A stretch of 49,790 nucleotides of DNA from positions 1-49,790 of the forward strand of contig JAPKZJ010000109.1 in assembly GCA_026393855.1 (NCBI GenBank), given 5' to 3'. Below are positions 23,076 through 31,895 of the stretch, piece after piece. Position 1 is the first letter of the stretch. Each line of letters opens with the position of its first letter. Both the position numbers and the translations under genes were made by a program. The notes under the pieces are model-generated. The model saw only the letters and a list, made by a program, of their open reading frames with translations, did no database searches and was not told the DNA's origin. Source of the DNA: Candidatus Aminicenantes bacterium (lineage in GTDB: Bacteria; Acidobacteriota; Aminicenantia; Aminicenantales; UBA4085).

Positions 23076-23913
23076 ACCGCCGCGCGTTGATCAGCGAGGC
23101 CGCCGTGACAGCGACGAGGATGACGACGCCGCCGAGGAGAGCCCGCATGCCCGGAGCCTCCCCCAGGACGAGAAAGACCCAGATTGGATTGCAGATCGGC
23201 TCGATCACCGCGACCAAGTTCGCGGACACGGCGGAGATGCGCTTGATGGCGAAGGCGAAGAGGATCGCCGAGAGGCCGACTTGCACGGTCCCCAGAACCG
23301 CCACGGCGCCGATCGCCCCCCAGGTGACCCGCGGCATCGGCAGGAACAGCGAGGCGCCGATCCCGATGGCCGCCGTTAGCCAATGCGACAACAGGATCGA
23401 TTCGAGCGGCGAGCCGTCCTTCTGCATGCGCATGAAGACGAAATAGAAGCTGAAGGTCAGCCCGGATAGAACCGCCAGGATATTGCCGGAGAGCCGGCCG
23501 CCGCCGAGCTTGTCCAGGAACATCGCGACCATCCCACCCACCACGAACAGAAACGCAAGGCCGTGCTCGCGACGGACGCGCTCCTTCAGAAGCACGGCCG
23601 CGATGAACGCGGTGAAGACGGGCCCGACGTATTGCAGCAGGATGGCGTTGGCCGAAGTGGTGGACTTGTTGGCCGAGACAAACAGAAGCATCGTCGCCGC
23701 GTTGGCCAAGGCCGCCGCTATCTGGGGGAATGAAAAATGGAGGTGGGGGCGCTTAAGATAGAGAAGAATGACCAGGGATGCGATCAGGCTGCGGAATCCG
23801 GCGATCGTCAGGGGATGCCAGTCGACGACCTTGATGAACAGGCCGGCGATGCTCCAGAGAAACGCGGTGGCGGCCATCGCCAGTACGCCGAGGGTCGCGG
23901 AGCGATTATTCAT
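23065..23913 (-). CDS. EamA (drug/metabolite) family transporter
   Basis: A 282-residue inner-membrane transporter of the DMT superfamily with ten predicted helices in two EamA repeats (about 8-135 and 150-275). Recognisable parts are FLWSIAGLFIKVV, the SANAILLQYVGPVFTAFIAA helix and, in the second half, ISAVSANLVAVIEPICNPIW with the conserved E-P turn. The substrate is unknown; family members export amino acids, nucleotides or drugs. It overlaps ridA tail to tail. A good promoter lies upstream (23931-23959). Confidence 0.88.
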   Translation of the reverse strand: MNNRSATLGVLAMAATAFLWSIAGLFIKVVDWHPLTIAGFRSLIASLVILLYLKRPHLHFSFPQIAAALANAATMLLFVSANKSTTSANAILLQYVGPVFTAFIAAVLLKERVRREHGLAFLFVVGGMVAMFLDKLGGGRLSGNILAVLSGLTFSFYFVFMRMQKDGSPLESILLSHWLTAAIGIGASLFLPMPRVTWGAIGAVAVLGTVQVGLSAILFAFAIKRISAVSANLVAVIEPICNPIWVFLVLGEAPGMRALLGGVVILVAVTAASLINARRSTV

Positions 23914-23930
23914 GGCAGGGATCGGCGAAG

Positions 23931-23959
23931 ATTATGACCGGATCAACGATGGTTGGCAA
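23931..23959 (-). promoter_or_regulatory. eamA promoter
   Basis: On the minus strand TTGCCA (23954-23959), 17-base spacer, CATAAT (23931-23936), about 17 bases before the ATG. Confidence 0.6.
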
Positions 23960-23988
23960 CCCCCGATCAGGTCGCTGCCAAGCCCGGA

Positions 23989-24375
23989 TCAATAATCCAT
24001 GACGATGTCGTCGGCCGTGCCGAGCTTGCCGTCCCGTCCCATTGAGGTCAACCGGAACGAGGCCTCGGAGCGCTTCTCATAACGGATGTCGCGCCCCCAG
24101 GCGTCTTGGGCACCGGTGGTCAACAAGCCCGCGGACCGCACGGCCTGCAGGTCGGCCGGAGACCCCCCTTCCGTGGCCAGGAAAGAAGCGATGATGTTCT
24201 GGAGGGTTTGCATATTGGTACGGGTCAAATCGATCTGGACTTGGAGATAACGGTCGACATCAGCCTTGATCGGGACCTTATCTCCGATCTTGATGGACAG
24301 GATGCCGACGACGATCGCCGCCGCGGCGAGAGTCACAAGAAGCAGGCCCCGAATCTTCATGACGGCCTTGATCAT
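23989..24375 (-). CDS. GspG-like type II secretion pseudopilin-type protein
   Basis: About 128 residues. One N-terminal hydrophobic helix (IRGLLLVTLAAAAIVVGILSI) is followed by a helix and a C-terminal segment DAWGRDIRYEKRSEASFRLT then SMGRDGKLGTADDIVMDY. This matches the end of GspG pseudopilins, where the Gly/Asp-rich loop binds calcium. The N-terminus lacks the usual prepilin peptidase site (Gly before Phe-Thr-Leu-Ile-Glu), so it is not a canonical pseudopilin and may simply be membrane-anchored. It is an orphan with no other secretion gene nearby. Start codons at 24375 and 24360 are both possible; the upstream ribosome site is weak. Confidence 0.65.
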   Translation of the reverse strand: MIKAVMKIRGLLLVTLAAAAIVVGILSIKIGDKVPIKADVDRYLQVQIDLTRTNMQTLQNIIASFLATEGGSPADLQAVRSAGLLTTGAQDAWGRDIRYEKRSEASFRLTSMGRDGKLGTADDIVMDY

Positions 24376-24454
24376 ATTCCCGCGTCCGTCCCGCGTCAAA
24401 AACGTTCAAGAACATAGCGTTGACGGCTATCGCCTTGGTTTTGCGATACGATGG

Positions 24455-24590
24455 GATTCAATCGCTCCAGGCTCCTTGGAGGGGAGGCAGAGACGGGCCG
24501 GTCGCAGACCGGCACGGAACGTTGGAGGGGAACCCGGCTAAAGGGTTCCCCTCCAAGGGAGTCCAAGGGAGTCCCCACTTGAGTTCGGCC
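24455..24590. repeat. Hairpin-rich non-coding stretch upstream of pepD
   Basis: Between the divergent GspG-like and pepD genes. It holds a perfect hairpin with 14-base arms (24522-24535 and 24543-24556; arm TTGGAGGGGAACCC) and 7-base loop, a smaller one CCGGTC-GCA-GACCGG (24498-24512), and a tandem direct repeat AAGGGAGTCC. The TTGGAGGGG motif occurs again on its left (24475-24483). No riboswitch family was recognised. It could be a structured leader, a REP-like element or a terminator without a T-run. Confidence 0.6.
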
Positions 24591-24647
24591 TCCCGTTGTG
24601 GCATCATTTTTCTTTAAGCATCGACTCACGCTCATCAGGAGGCCCTC

Positions 24648-26105
24648 ATGTCCGCGATATCCGGTCTGAAACCGTCCGCCCTTTGGAAGCACTTCGAAGA
24701 GATCTGCAAGATCCCGCACGGCTCGGACAACGAAAAGGCCGTCGGCGAATATGTCCTGGCCCAGGCCAAGCGGCTCGGGCTGACCGGCAAAAAAGACAAG
24801 ACCGGAAACATCGTCGTCCGGATGCCGGCTACGGCCGGCAAGGAGAAGGCGGTCGGCGCGGTTCTCCAAGGTCACCTGGACATGGTCAATGAAAAGAATT
24901 CCGACGTGAAGCACGACTTCATGAAGGATCCGATCACGCCCATCATTAAGGACGGCTGGGTCCAAGCCGAGGGCACGACTCTCGGCGCGGACAACGGCAT
25001 CGGGGTCGCGGCCGGGTTGGCGGTCATGGAAAGCCCGGAGATCGTCCACGGACCGCTGGAATTCCTTTTCACCGTGGCCGAGGAAACCGGGCTCGACGGG
25101 GCCCGGACGATCGAGCCGAACGCCCTGCTGGGCCGCATCCTGCTCAACCTCGACAGCGAGGAGGAGGGCACCTTCACCATCGGCTGCGCCGGCGGCGCCG
25201 ACTCCGACATCGCCGTCCCCCTGGCCCGCAAAGCCGTCAAGGCCAAGGCCGGCTTCCGGCTGAAAGTCAGCGGCCTGCGGGGCGGCCACTCCGGCGTCAA
25301 CATCCACGAAGGCCGGGGCAACGCCATCAAGCTCCTGGCCCGGGTCCTCTGGCAGGCCCAAGCCAAGTACCCCCTGGCCCTGCTGAAGATGGAGGGCGGG
25401 AACAAGCACAACGCCATCCCGCGCGAAGCCTGGGCCGAATTCCTGTTCGAGCCGGCCAAAGCCAAGGCCTTCTCCGTATTCGTCCAAGCGGCCAGCGACA
25501 AGATCAAGGCCGAATTCAAGGCCGTCGAGCCGGGCCTCCAGTTCGGCCTCGAACCATTCGAGCCCGGGGCCAAGCTCCTGCCGCTGACCCCGAAATCCCA
25601 AAAAGCCCTGCTCGACTTCCTCCTGGCCTGCCCGCACGGCGTGCTGGCCATGCACGCCGAGATCAAGGGCCTGGTCGAGACCTCGACCAACCTGGCCATC
25701 CTGCGCACGCTCAAGGACAAAGCCACGATCCTCTGTTCCAGCCGCAGCTCCGTCGCCTCCGCCCTGGAAGGCGTGCGCAACGGCCTGAAAGCCGTCGCCG
25801 ACTTGGCCGGGGCTCGCATCAAACAGCCCGAGGGCTATCCCGCCTGGACCCCGAACATGGGCTCGGCCCTGCTGCAAACCATGAAGAAGATCCACCAGGA
25901 CGTCTTCGGCAAAGAAGCCGTGATCAGCGCCATCCACGCCGGGCTCGAGTGCGGCATCATCGGCGAGAAGTTCGCCGGCATGGACATGATCTCTTTCGGG
26001 CCCAATCTGCAGAACCCCCATTCCCCCGACGAGCGGGTCGAGATCGCCTCGGTCGAGCGGTTCTGGACTTTAGTCGTCGCCACCCTGAAGGCCCTCGCGG
26101 GCTGA
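24648..26105 (+). CDS. pepD: Cytosolic beta-Ala-His / aminoacyl-histidine dipeptidase (M20 family)
   Basis: A 485-residue zinc dipeptidase (E. coli PepD 485) that cleaves aminoacyl-histidine and other dipeptides. The M20 metal sites are clear: QGHLDMVNEKN (His76), GADNGIGVAA (Asp115) and AEETGLDGA (Glu145, Glu146). The inserted lid domain contains GLRGGHSGVNIHEGRGNAIKL, and further ligands lie in IHAGLECGIIGEKF and near NPHSPDERVEI. A strong ribosome site AGGAGG (24637-24642) precedes the ATG. It is monocistronic, ending at a rho-independent terminator. With FTCD and the M28-M19 enzyme it fits peptide and histidine use. Confidence 0.95.
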   Translation: MSAISGLKPSALWKHFEEICKIPHGSDNEKAVGEYVLAQAKRLGLTGKKDKTGNIVVRMPATAGKEKAVGAVLQGHLDMVNEKNSDVKHDFMKDPITPIIKDGWVQAEGTTLGADNGIGVAAGLAVMESPEIVHGPLEFLFTVAEETGLDGARTIEPNALLGRILLNLDSEEEGTFTIGCAGGADSDIAVPLARKAVKAKAGFRLKVSGLRGGHSGVNIHEGRGNAIKLLARVLWQAQAKYPLALLKMEGGNKHNAIPREAWAEFLFEPAKAKAFSVFVQAASDKIKAEFKAVEPGLQFGLEPFEPGAKLLPLTPKSQKALLDFLLACPHGVLAMHAEIKGLVETSTNLAILRTLKDKATILCSSRSSVASALEGVRNGLKAVADLAGARIKQPEGYPAWTPNMGSALLQTMKKIHQDVFGKEAVISAIHAGLECGIIGEKFAGMDMISFGPNLQNPHSPDERVEIASVERFWTLVVATLKALAG

Positions 26106-26154
26106 AATTCGGCGGGATCCTCGCGGCGTTCGGGCCTCGCCTCTCGCGGCGGGA

Positions 26155-26180
26155 CCCGACTTGTGTCGGCCTTTTTTTTC
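26155..26180 (+). terminator. Rho-independent terminator after pepD
   Basis: Stem CCGAC / GTCGG (26156-26160 and 26165-26169) with loop TTGT, then CC and eight T residues (26172-26179). It lies 50 bases after the pepD stop and just before the alpha-2-macroglobulin gene. Confidence 0.8.
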
Positions 26181-26222
26181 ATGTAGCATAATCCCATCCG
26201 TTCGACTGAAAGAGGAGCGCCC

Positions 26223-29200
26223 ATGGTCAAGAGAATCTCGCTCGGCCTGTTCGTCGCCGCTGTCGCCTTCGCCGTCATCACCCTGCCGGCCTGCCAGCCC
26301 AAGCCCGTTGGACGTCCGACGCCGCCCGCCGGCGAAGCCAAGGGCGATCTTGCCGTCGTCCACGTCAGCCCGCAGGGCGCCGTCGCCGGGGCCCGCGACA
26401 CCGACCAGATCGTCGTCATCTTCGACCACACCATGGCTCCGCTCGAGCCTCTGCCGATCGAGGACAGCGGCCAGCTTCTCAAGATCGAGCCCTCGTTCGC
26501 GGGCAAGTACAGATGGATGGGGACCAAGGCCCTGGCCTTCACGCCCAAGGACCGCTTCCCCTTCGGAACCCAGATCAAGATCACCGTGCCGGCGGGTCTG
26601 CGCTCCCAGGACGGCTTCGAACTGAAGAAAGATTTCGCCTGGTCCTTCGAGACCCAGAAGCCCTATTTGGTCCGCTCCCTGCCCGCCCACGAAGCCAAGC
26701 AGATCAAGCTCGACCAGCCCGTCTATCTCGTCTTCAGCCAGGCCATCGACCGAGCCAAGGCCTCCGGCTTCCTGGCCTTCGCCGGCGCCGGAGCCGAAGG
26801 CAAGACGCACGAGCCGGGCTTCACGCTGCAGGAGCCGACCGCCGCCAAGCTCGATGAGCTGGGCCTCGAGGCCAAGCCCGAGCGGGCCCTCCTGCTCGTG
26901 CCGCGCGAGAAGCTGCGGCCCGATTTCGCCTATTCCGTCGAGATCAAGCCCGGCCTGCCGGGCCGGGAAGGCCCGCTCGGCCTGGAGAAAGCCGCCGCCC
27001 TCCGCTTCGAGACCTTCAAGACTTTTGCCTTCGAGGGGATGGATGCCGATGATCCCCTGCCCCCCGGCGAGCAGCTCGTCTTCCACTTCAGCAATCGCGT
27101 CCCCTATAAGGATTTCGTCAAGGCCGTCACTTTCGAGCCCAAGGTCGAGATACCGGATTACTACCAGGAATGGGATCACGGCAACACCGATCTCTGGCTT
27201 TCGCTCCCCTTCGCGCCGGAGACGGCCTACGCCGTCCGCGTCCCGGCCGACCTGAAGGATGAGTTCGGCAATACTCTCGGCCGCGAAGCCTCCCTGAAAT
27301 TCAAGACGGGCCCGTACAAGAAGGCCGTCAACATGACGACCGGCCAAGGGGTCTTGGAATCCTACCTCGACCCGATCTATCCGATCTCGGCCGTCAACGC
27401 CGACAAGGTCCGGGTCATGGGCGCAGCGCTGTCCAAGGACGAGATCATCCCGCTCCTCAAGGGCGAGAAAGTCTTCTATGCCAACACCCTGCTCCAGCCC
27501 CGGCCGTCTTTCTATGGGCTGGATACGGTCAAGCCGCTCAACCTGCCCCGCAACAAGCGCCAGCTCGTACCGGTATCGCTGGCCGGGCTGCTCGAAGACA
27601 AGCATGGACTGGTCTTCCTCCAGCTCGATACGTTCTCCGAGGAAGAATGGGAGCGCTATCCCAAGGCCATGGTCCAAGTCACCGAAATGGCCGTCACGGG
27701 CAAGTTCTCGCCAGACAACGACCTCATCTGGGTCACCGGGCTCAAGGACGGCCTCCCTGTCGCCGAAGCCGAAGTCGAAATCCGGGACGAGAACAACCAG
27801 GTCCGCTGGCGCGGCCGCACCGACAAGGACGGCAAGGCCCAGGCACCCGGCTGGAAGGCACTGGGCATCAAGCCCACCGGCGAATGGACCAAGCCCGAAC
27901 AGTGGGTCTTCGCCCGCAAGGGCACCGACGTCGCCTTCGCCTCTTCGGAATGGGGCACCGGGATCGATGCCTACCGCTTCAATATCGAATATGACTGGTC
28001 GCCCGAGCCCGAGCGCCTGCGCGGCTACGTCTTCTCCGAGCGGGGTATCTACCGGGCCGGCGAGACAGTCCACTTGAAAGGCCTCATCCGGGCCCGGGAA
28101 AAGGGCCGCTGGATGCTCCCCGGCATGAAGTCCGTGGATTGCGAGATCACCAATCCGTTCCAGGCCTCGATCTTCAAGGGCAAGGCCCAGCTCGACGACT
28201 ACGGTTCTTTCAGTCTGGACCTGGAGACCAAGGCCGATGCGGCGCTGGGGTACTACAACATCTCCGTCAAGCTCCCTCCCTCCGTGACCGGCGGCAAGTC
28301 CGCGGACTTCAGCGGCAGCTTCCGGGTCGAGGCCTTCCGGCCGGCCGAGTTCGAAGTCCATCTGCGGGCCCAGAAGGACGCCTTCGTCTTCGGCGAGCCG
28401 TTCCAGGCCGAGATCCGATCCAATTACCTCTACGGCGGGGCCATGGCCAATCAGCGGGCCGAATGGACGCTGCGCTTGAACCCGACGTCTTTTGATCCGC
28501 CGGGCCGTAAGGGCTACATTTTCGGCACGGACATCGATCTCGGAGAGTCCGACTATTCCGAAAACAGCCGCCTCCTGGCCTCCGGGGCCACCCCCCTCGA
28601 TCTGGACGGCAAGCTGGCCGTGAACGTGCCGCTCGTGGCCGAGAAGGAGACTACCTCGGTCATGGCCGCGCTTGAGGCCACGGTCACGAGTACCAGCCGC
28701 AAGTCCATTTCCAACCGCATCCAGACCGTCATCCATAGGGGCGAATACTATATCGGCGTCAAGCCCAAGTCCGCCTTCCTCAAGAAAGGCGACAACCTCG
28801 CGGCGGAGATCATCAGCGTACAGCCTGACGGCGGGCCGGCCCCGGATAAGAAGCTGACCGTCAAGCTCCTGCGCCGCGAGTGGCGCTCGGCCCGCAAGGC
28901 CGGCGTCGGCGGCCGCTATGAGTGGGTCTCGGAGAAGACGGATACCGAGATCGCTTCGCGCTCGATCCGCACCGCCAATGATCCCGTCGAAGCCGTCATC
29001 CCGGTCGACAAGGCCGGATTCTACGTCCTGACCGCCGAAGGCCAGGACGGCCGCAAGAACAAGATCGTCACAGCCACCTACGTCTACGTCACGGGCTCCG
29101 ACTACGTGGCCTGGGAGCGGCAGGACGACGACGCCCTCGAGCTCGTCCCCGACGCCGACTCCTACAAGCCCGGCGAGACGGCCCGCATCCTGATCAAGTC

Positions 29201-31895
29201 GCCTTACGAAAAGGCCAAGGCCCTGATCACCGTCGAGCGCGAGTCGATCATCGACGCCCGCGTCGTGGACATCGTGGGCAGCGCCGTGCCGGTGGACATC
29301 CCGATCACGGCCGACCACATCCCCAACGTCTTCATCTCCGTCCTGCTGGTGCAGGGCCGGACCGCCGGAGCCGCCGTGACCGAGGATGCCGATGTCGGGA
29401 AGCCTCAGTTTAAGATCGGCTACGCGGCCCTCCATGTCGACCCCTCGCAGAAGAAGCTGGCCGTCGAAGTCGCGACCGACAAGCCGACGTACAAGCCCCG
29501 CGACAAGGTCAAGGTGTCGCTGAAGGTCAGGGACGCGGCCGCGGCCGGCGCCCCCGCCTCGCTCACGGTGGCCGTGGTCGACGTCGGCGTGCTCAACCTG
29601 ATCGGCTATCAGACGCCCGATCCGTTTGCCTGGTACTACGGCGAGAAGCCGCTGTCCGTGCAGACAGCGGACTCGCGCATCCATGTCGTCGGCCAGCGCC
29701 ATTACGGCGAGAAGGGCGAGAGCGCGGGCGGCGGCGGCGATGAGGCGGCAGCCGCGTCCGGCCTGTCCGAGGTCGAGCTGCGCGGCGACTTCAAGACGAC
29801 CGCCTATTGGAATCCCTCGCTGCCGGCCGGGGCCGACGGTAGCGCCGAGTTCGAGTTCACCCTGCCCGACAACCTGACGACCTTCCGGGTCATGGTCGTA
29901 GCCCAGACCAAGGACTCAGCCTTCGGCCGCCAGGACGCCTCCTTCAAGGTCAGCAAGCCGCTGCTGCTGCTGCCCTCCGGCCCGCGCTTCGCCCGGGTCG
30001 GCGACGCCTTCCAGGCCGGTGTGGTCATCAACAACTATTCCGGCCGCAAGGGATCGGTGGTCATGAGCCTGGACGCCCAGGGCCTGGTCCTCAAGGACAA
30101 GCCCGAACGGACTTTCGACCTGGCCGTCGGCGAAAGCCGCGAAATCCTCTTTGCCCTGGAGGCGGAGAAGGAAGGCAAGGCCCGACTGGCCGTCCGGGCC
30201 AAGATGGGCCCCGACGCGGACGGGCTGGAGTACGGCTTCCCGGTCCAGACGACCCGCGGCACCGAGACCGTGGCCACGTTCGACCAAACGACCGGGCCCA
30301 AGGAGGAACGGATCAGCCTGCCCGACACGATCCAGCCTCAAGCCACCAAGCTCGAAGTCACCGCGGCCGCCTCGGCTTTGACCGGCCTCAAAGGCTGCAT
30401 CGACTATCTGACCTACTATCCCTACCTCTGCCTGGAGCAGAAGACATCCTCCATCCTGCCCTATCTCGTCGCCCCCAAGCTGATCGAGGACTTCAACTTG
30501 AGCAGCCTCGAGCCCAAGGCCGTCAAGGAGCTCGTTCGCCGCGTCCTCAAGGACATGGACTCCTGCCAGCGCGAAAACGGAGGCTACTCGCTGTGGCCGG
30601 ACTCGGCCCGCGAATCGCCCTACGCCACGGTTTACGCCGTCTTCGCCCAGATCAAGGCGCGCGAGGCGGGCTACGACATCAACGAGGACCGGCTGAACCA
30701 GGCCGCCAATTACCTGCGGCAGTTGCTCTCGGCCAAGCCCGGGGACTCGCCTTATCCCTATGGCCCGCAGGGCTGGCTGACGACGCAAGCCTACGCCCTC
30801 TACGACCTGGCCCTGCTCAAAAAGTACCAGCCCGCCGCGGCCGAGCTTCTGTTCCGGGCCCGCGGCAACATGTCCCTCTTCGGGCGCAGCCTCCTGACCA
30901 AGGCCATCCACGTCGGCGACGGCTCGGCCCAGGCCCGCGACACGCTGCTGCAGGAGATGCTGAACCTGATCAAGGTCGAGGCCTCCCAGGCCCACTTCGA
31001 AGAGGACCCGGCCTACGACCTGTCCTGGATTTACTCCTCCAACGCCCGGACGACCGGCCTTGTCCTGCAGACCCTGCTCGAGACGGGGCGTCGGCACCCG
31101 TTGTCCCCCGCAATCGCCCGCTGGCTGGTCGGACAGAGGAAAGCCGGCCGCTGGCACTCGACCCAGGAGAACTTCTTCGTCTTCTACTCCCTGAACGAGT
31201 ACTACAAGGCCTTCGAGAGCGAGCGGCCGGACTTCCGGGCCGAGATCGCCTTCGCCGGCAAAACCATTCTAAAGGAATCGTTCCAGGCGATGCAGAAGTC
31301 CGTAACGGCGATACAGAGCCTGGCCGACGTCAAACCGGGCGCCAATCTGCCGGTCAAGATCGACAAGACCGGCCCCGGAACGCTCTATTACGGCCTGCGC
31401 CTGACCTACGCCCCCAAGCGGGCGTTGGAAGCGCGGGACGAAGGCTTCGCGGTCTATAAGACCTTGACGACTTTGGACGGCAAGCCCCTGACCGACATCA
31501 GGGCCGGCCAGATCGTCCTGGTCACCCTGGAAGTGCTGGCCCCCAAGGAAAGCCTCTTCGTCGTCGTCGACGATCCCCTGCCGGCCGGCTTCGAGGCCGT
31601 CAACCCGACTTTCGAGACCGAGAGTGCTGAAAAAACCGGTCAGGTCGAGGCGATCGCCGCGGCGGAGAACGACGGCGGCTGGTGGCGTTGGTGGGGCTTC
31701 AATCACATCGAAATGCGCGATGATCGGGTCCTGCTCTTCGCGGACTCGTTGCCGGCCGGCCTTCACAAGCACCGCTACCTGGCCCGGGCCCTGACGCCGG
31801 GCGTCTTCGCCTTGCCCGGCAGCAAGGCCGAGATGATGTACGCCCCCGAGACCTTCGGCCGCAGCGGCGAGCGGACGGTCAAGATCGTGAAGTGA
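26223..31895 (+). CDS. Bacterial alpha-2-macroglobulin lipoprotein with thioester motif
   Basis: A 1,890-residue protease trap, long for the family (E. coli YfhM 1,653). It has a signal peptide and a lipobox-like site (LPACQ, Cys24 region) for periplasmic lipid anchoring, although Pro at -2 is unusual. The order is early MG domains, a bait-like middle, then PWNPSLPAGADGSAEFEF-type (here AYWNPSLPAGADG) and the thioester CLEQ (Cys1403-Gln1406) in YPYLCLEQKTSS, followed by the alpha-alpha toroid thioester domain and receptor-type end. The intact Cys-Gln indicates covalent protease trapping. The pbpC gene starts in the overlap of its stop codon (GTGA); this pairing is known in many Gram-negative bacteria and links trapping to cell-wall repair. 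Confidence 0.93.
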   Translation: MVKRISLGLFVAAVAFAVITLPACQPKPVGRPTPPAGEAKGDLAVVHVSPQGAVAGARDTDQIVVIFDHTMAPLEPLPIEDSGQLLKIEPSFAGKYRWMGTKALAFTPKDRFPFGTQIKITVPAGLRSQDGFELKKDFAWSFETQKPYLVRSLPAHEAKQIKLDQPVYLVFSQAIDRAKASGFLAFAGAGAEGKTHEPGFTLQEPTAAKLDELGLEAKPERALLLVPREKLRPDFAYSVEIKPGLPGREGPLGLEKAAALRFETFKTFAFEGMDADDPLPPGEQLVFHFSNRVPYKDFVKAVTFEPKVEIPDYYQEWDHGNTDLWLSLPFAPETAYAVRVPADLKDEFGNTLGREASLKFKTGPYKKAVNMTTGQGVLESYLDPIYPISAVNADKVRVMGAALSKDEIIPLLKGEKVFYANTLLQPRPSFYGLDTVKPLNLPRNKRQLVPVSLAGLLEDKHGLVFLQLDTFSEEEWERYPKAMVQVTEMAVTGKFSPDNDLIWVTGLKDGLPVAEAEVEIRDENNQVRWRGRTDKDGKAQAPGWKALGIKPTGEWTKPEQWVFARKGTDVAFASSEWGTGIDAYRFNIEYDWSPEPERLRGYVFSERGIYRAGETVHLKGLIRAREKGRWMLPGMKSVDCEITNPFQASIFKGKAQLDDYGSFSLDLETKADAALGYYNISVKLPPSVTGGKSADFSGSFRVEAFRPAEFEVHLRAQKDAFVFGEPFQAEIRSNYLYGGAMANQRAEWTLRLNPTSFDPPGRKGYIFGTDIDLGESDYSENSRLLASGATPLDLDGKLAVNVPLVAEKETTSVMAALEATVTSTSRKSISNRIQTVIHRGEYYIGVKPKSAFLKKGDNLAAEIISVQPDGGPAPDKKLTVKLLRREWRSARKAGVGGRYEWVSEKTDTEIASRSIRTANDPVEAVIPVDKAGFYVLTAEGQDGRKNKIVTATYVYVTGSDYVAWERQDDDALELVPDADSYKPGETARILIKSPYEKAKALITVERESIIDARVVDIVGSAVPVDIPITADHIPNVFISVLLVQGRTAGAAVTEDADVGKPQFKIGYAALHVDPSQKKLAVEVATDKPTYKPRDKVKVSLKVRDAAAAGAPASLTVAVVDVGVLNLIGYQTPDPFAWYYGEKPLSVQTADSRIHVVGQRHYGEKGESAGGGGDEAAAASGLSEVELRGDFKTTAYWNPSLPAGADGSAEFEFTLPDNLTTFRVMVVAQTKDSAFGRQDASFKVSKPLLLLPSGPRFARVGDAFQAGVVINNYSGRKGSVVMSLDAQGLVLKDKPERTFDLAVGESREILFALEAEKEGKARLAVRAKMGPDADGLEYGFPVQTTRGTETVATFDQTTGPKEERISLPDTIQPQATKLEVTAAASALTGLKGCIDYLTYYPYLCLEQKTSSILPYLVAPKLIEDFNLSSLEPKAVKELVRRVLKDMDSCQRENGGYSLWPDSARESPYATVYAVFAQIKAREAGYDINEDRLNQAANYLRQLLSAKPGDSPYPYGPQGWLTTQAYALYDLALLKKYQPAAAELLFRARGNMSLFGRSLLTKAIHVGDGSAQARDTLLQEMLNLIKVEASQAHFEEDPAYDLSWIYSSNARTTGLVLQTLLETGRRHPLSPAIARWLVGQRKAGRWHSTQENFFVFYSLNEYYKAFESERPDFRAEIAFAGKTILKESFQAMQKSVTAIQSLADVKPGANLPVKIDKTGPGTLYYGLRLTYAPKRALEARDEGFAVYKTLTTLDGKPLTDIRAGQIVLVTLEVLAPKESLFVVVDDPLPAGFEAVNPTFETESAEKTGQVEAIAAAENDGGWWRWWGFNHIEMRDDRVLLFADSLPAGLHKHRYLARALTPGVFALPGSKAEMMYAPETFGRSGERTVKIVK

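Noticed and set aside
24455-24590. Riboswitch upstream of pepD
   Set aside because: Hairpins are present but no conserved core of a known riboswitch class could be recognised.
26070-29702. A 1,210-codon open frame opposite the alpha-2-macroglobulin gene
   Set aside because: Low-complexity Gly/Asp/Leu translation without domains; the plus strand encodes a recognisable protein. Such antisense frames are common in GC-rich codon patterns.
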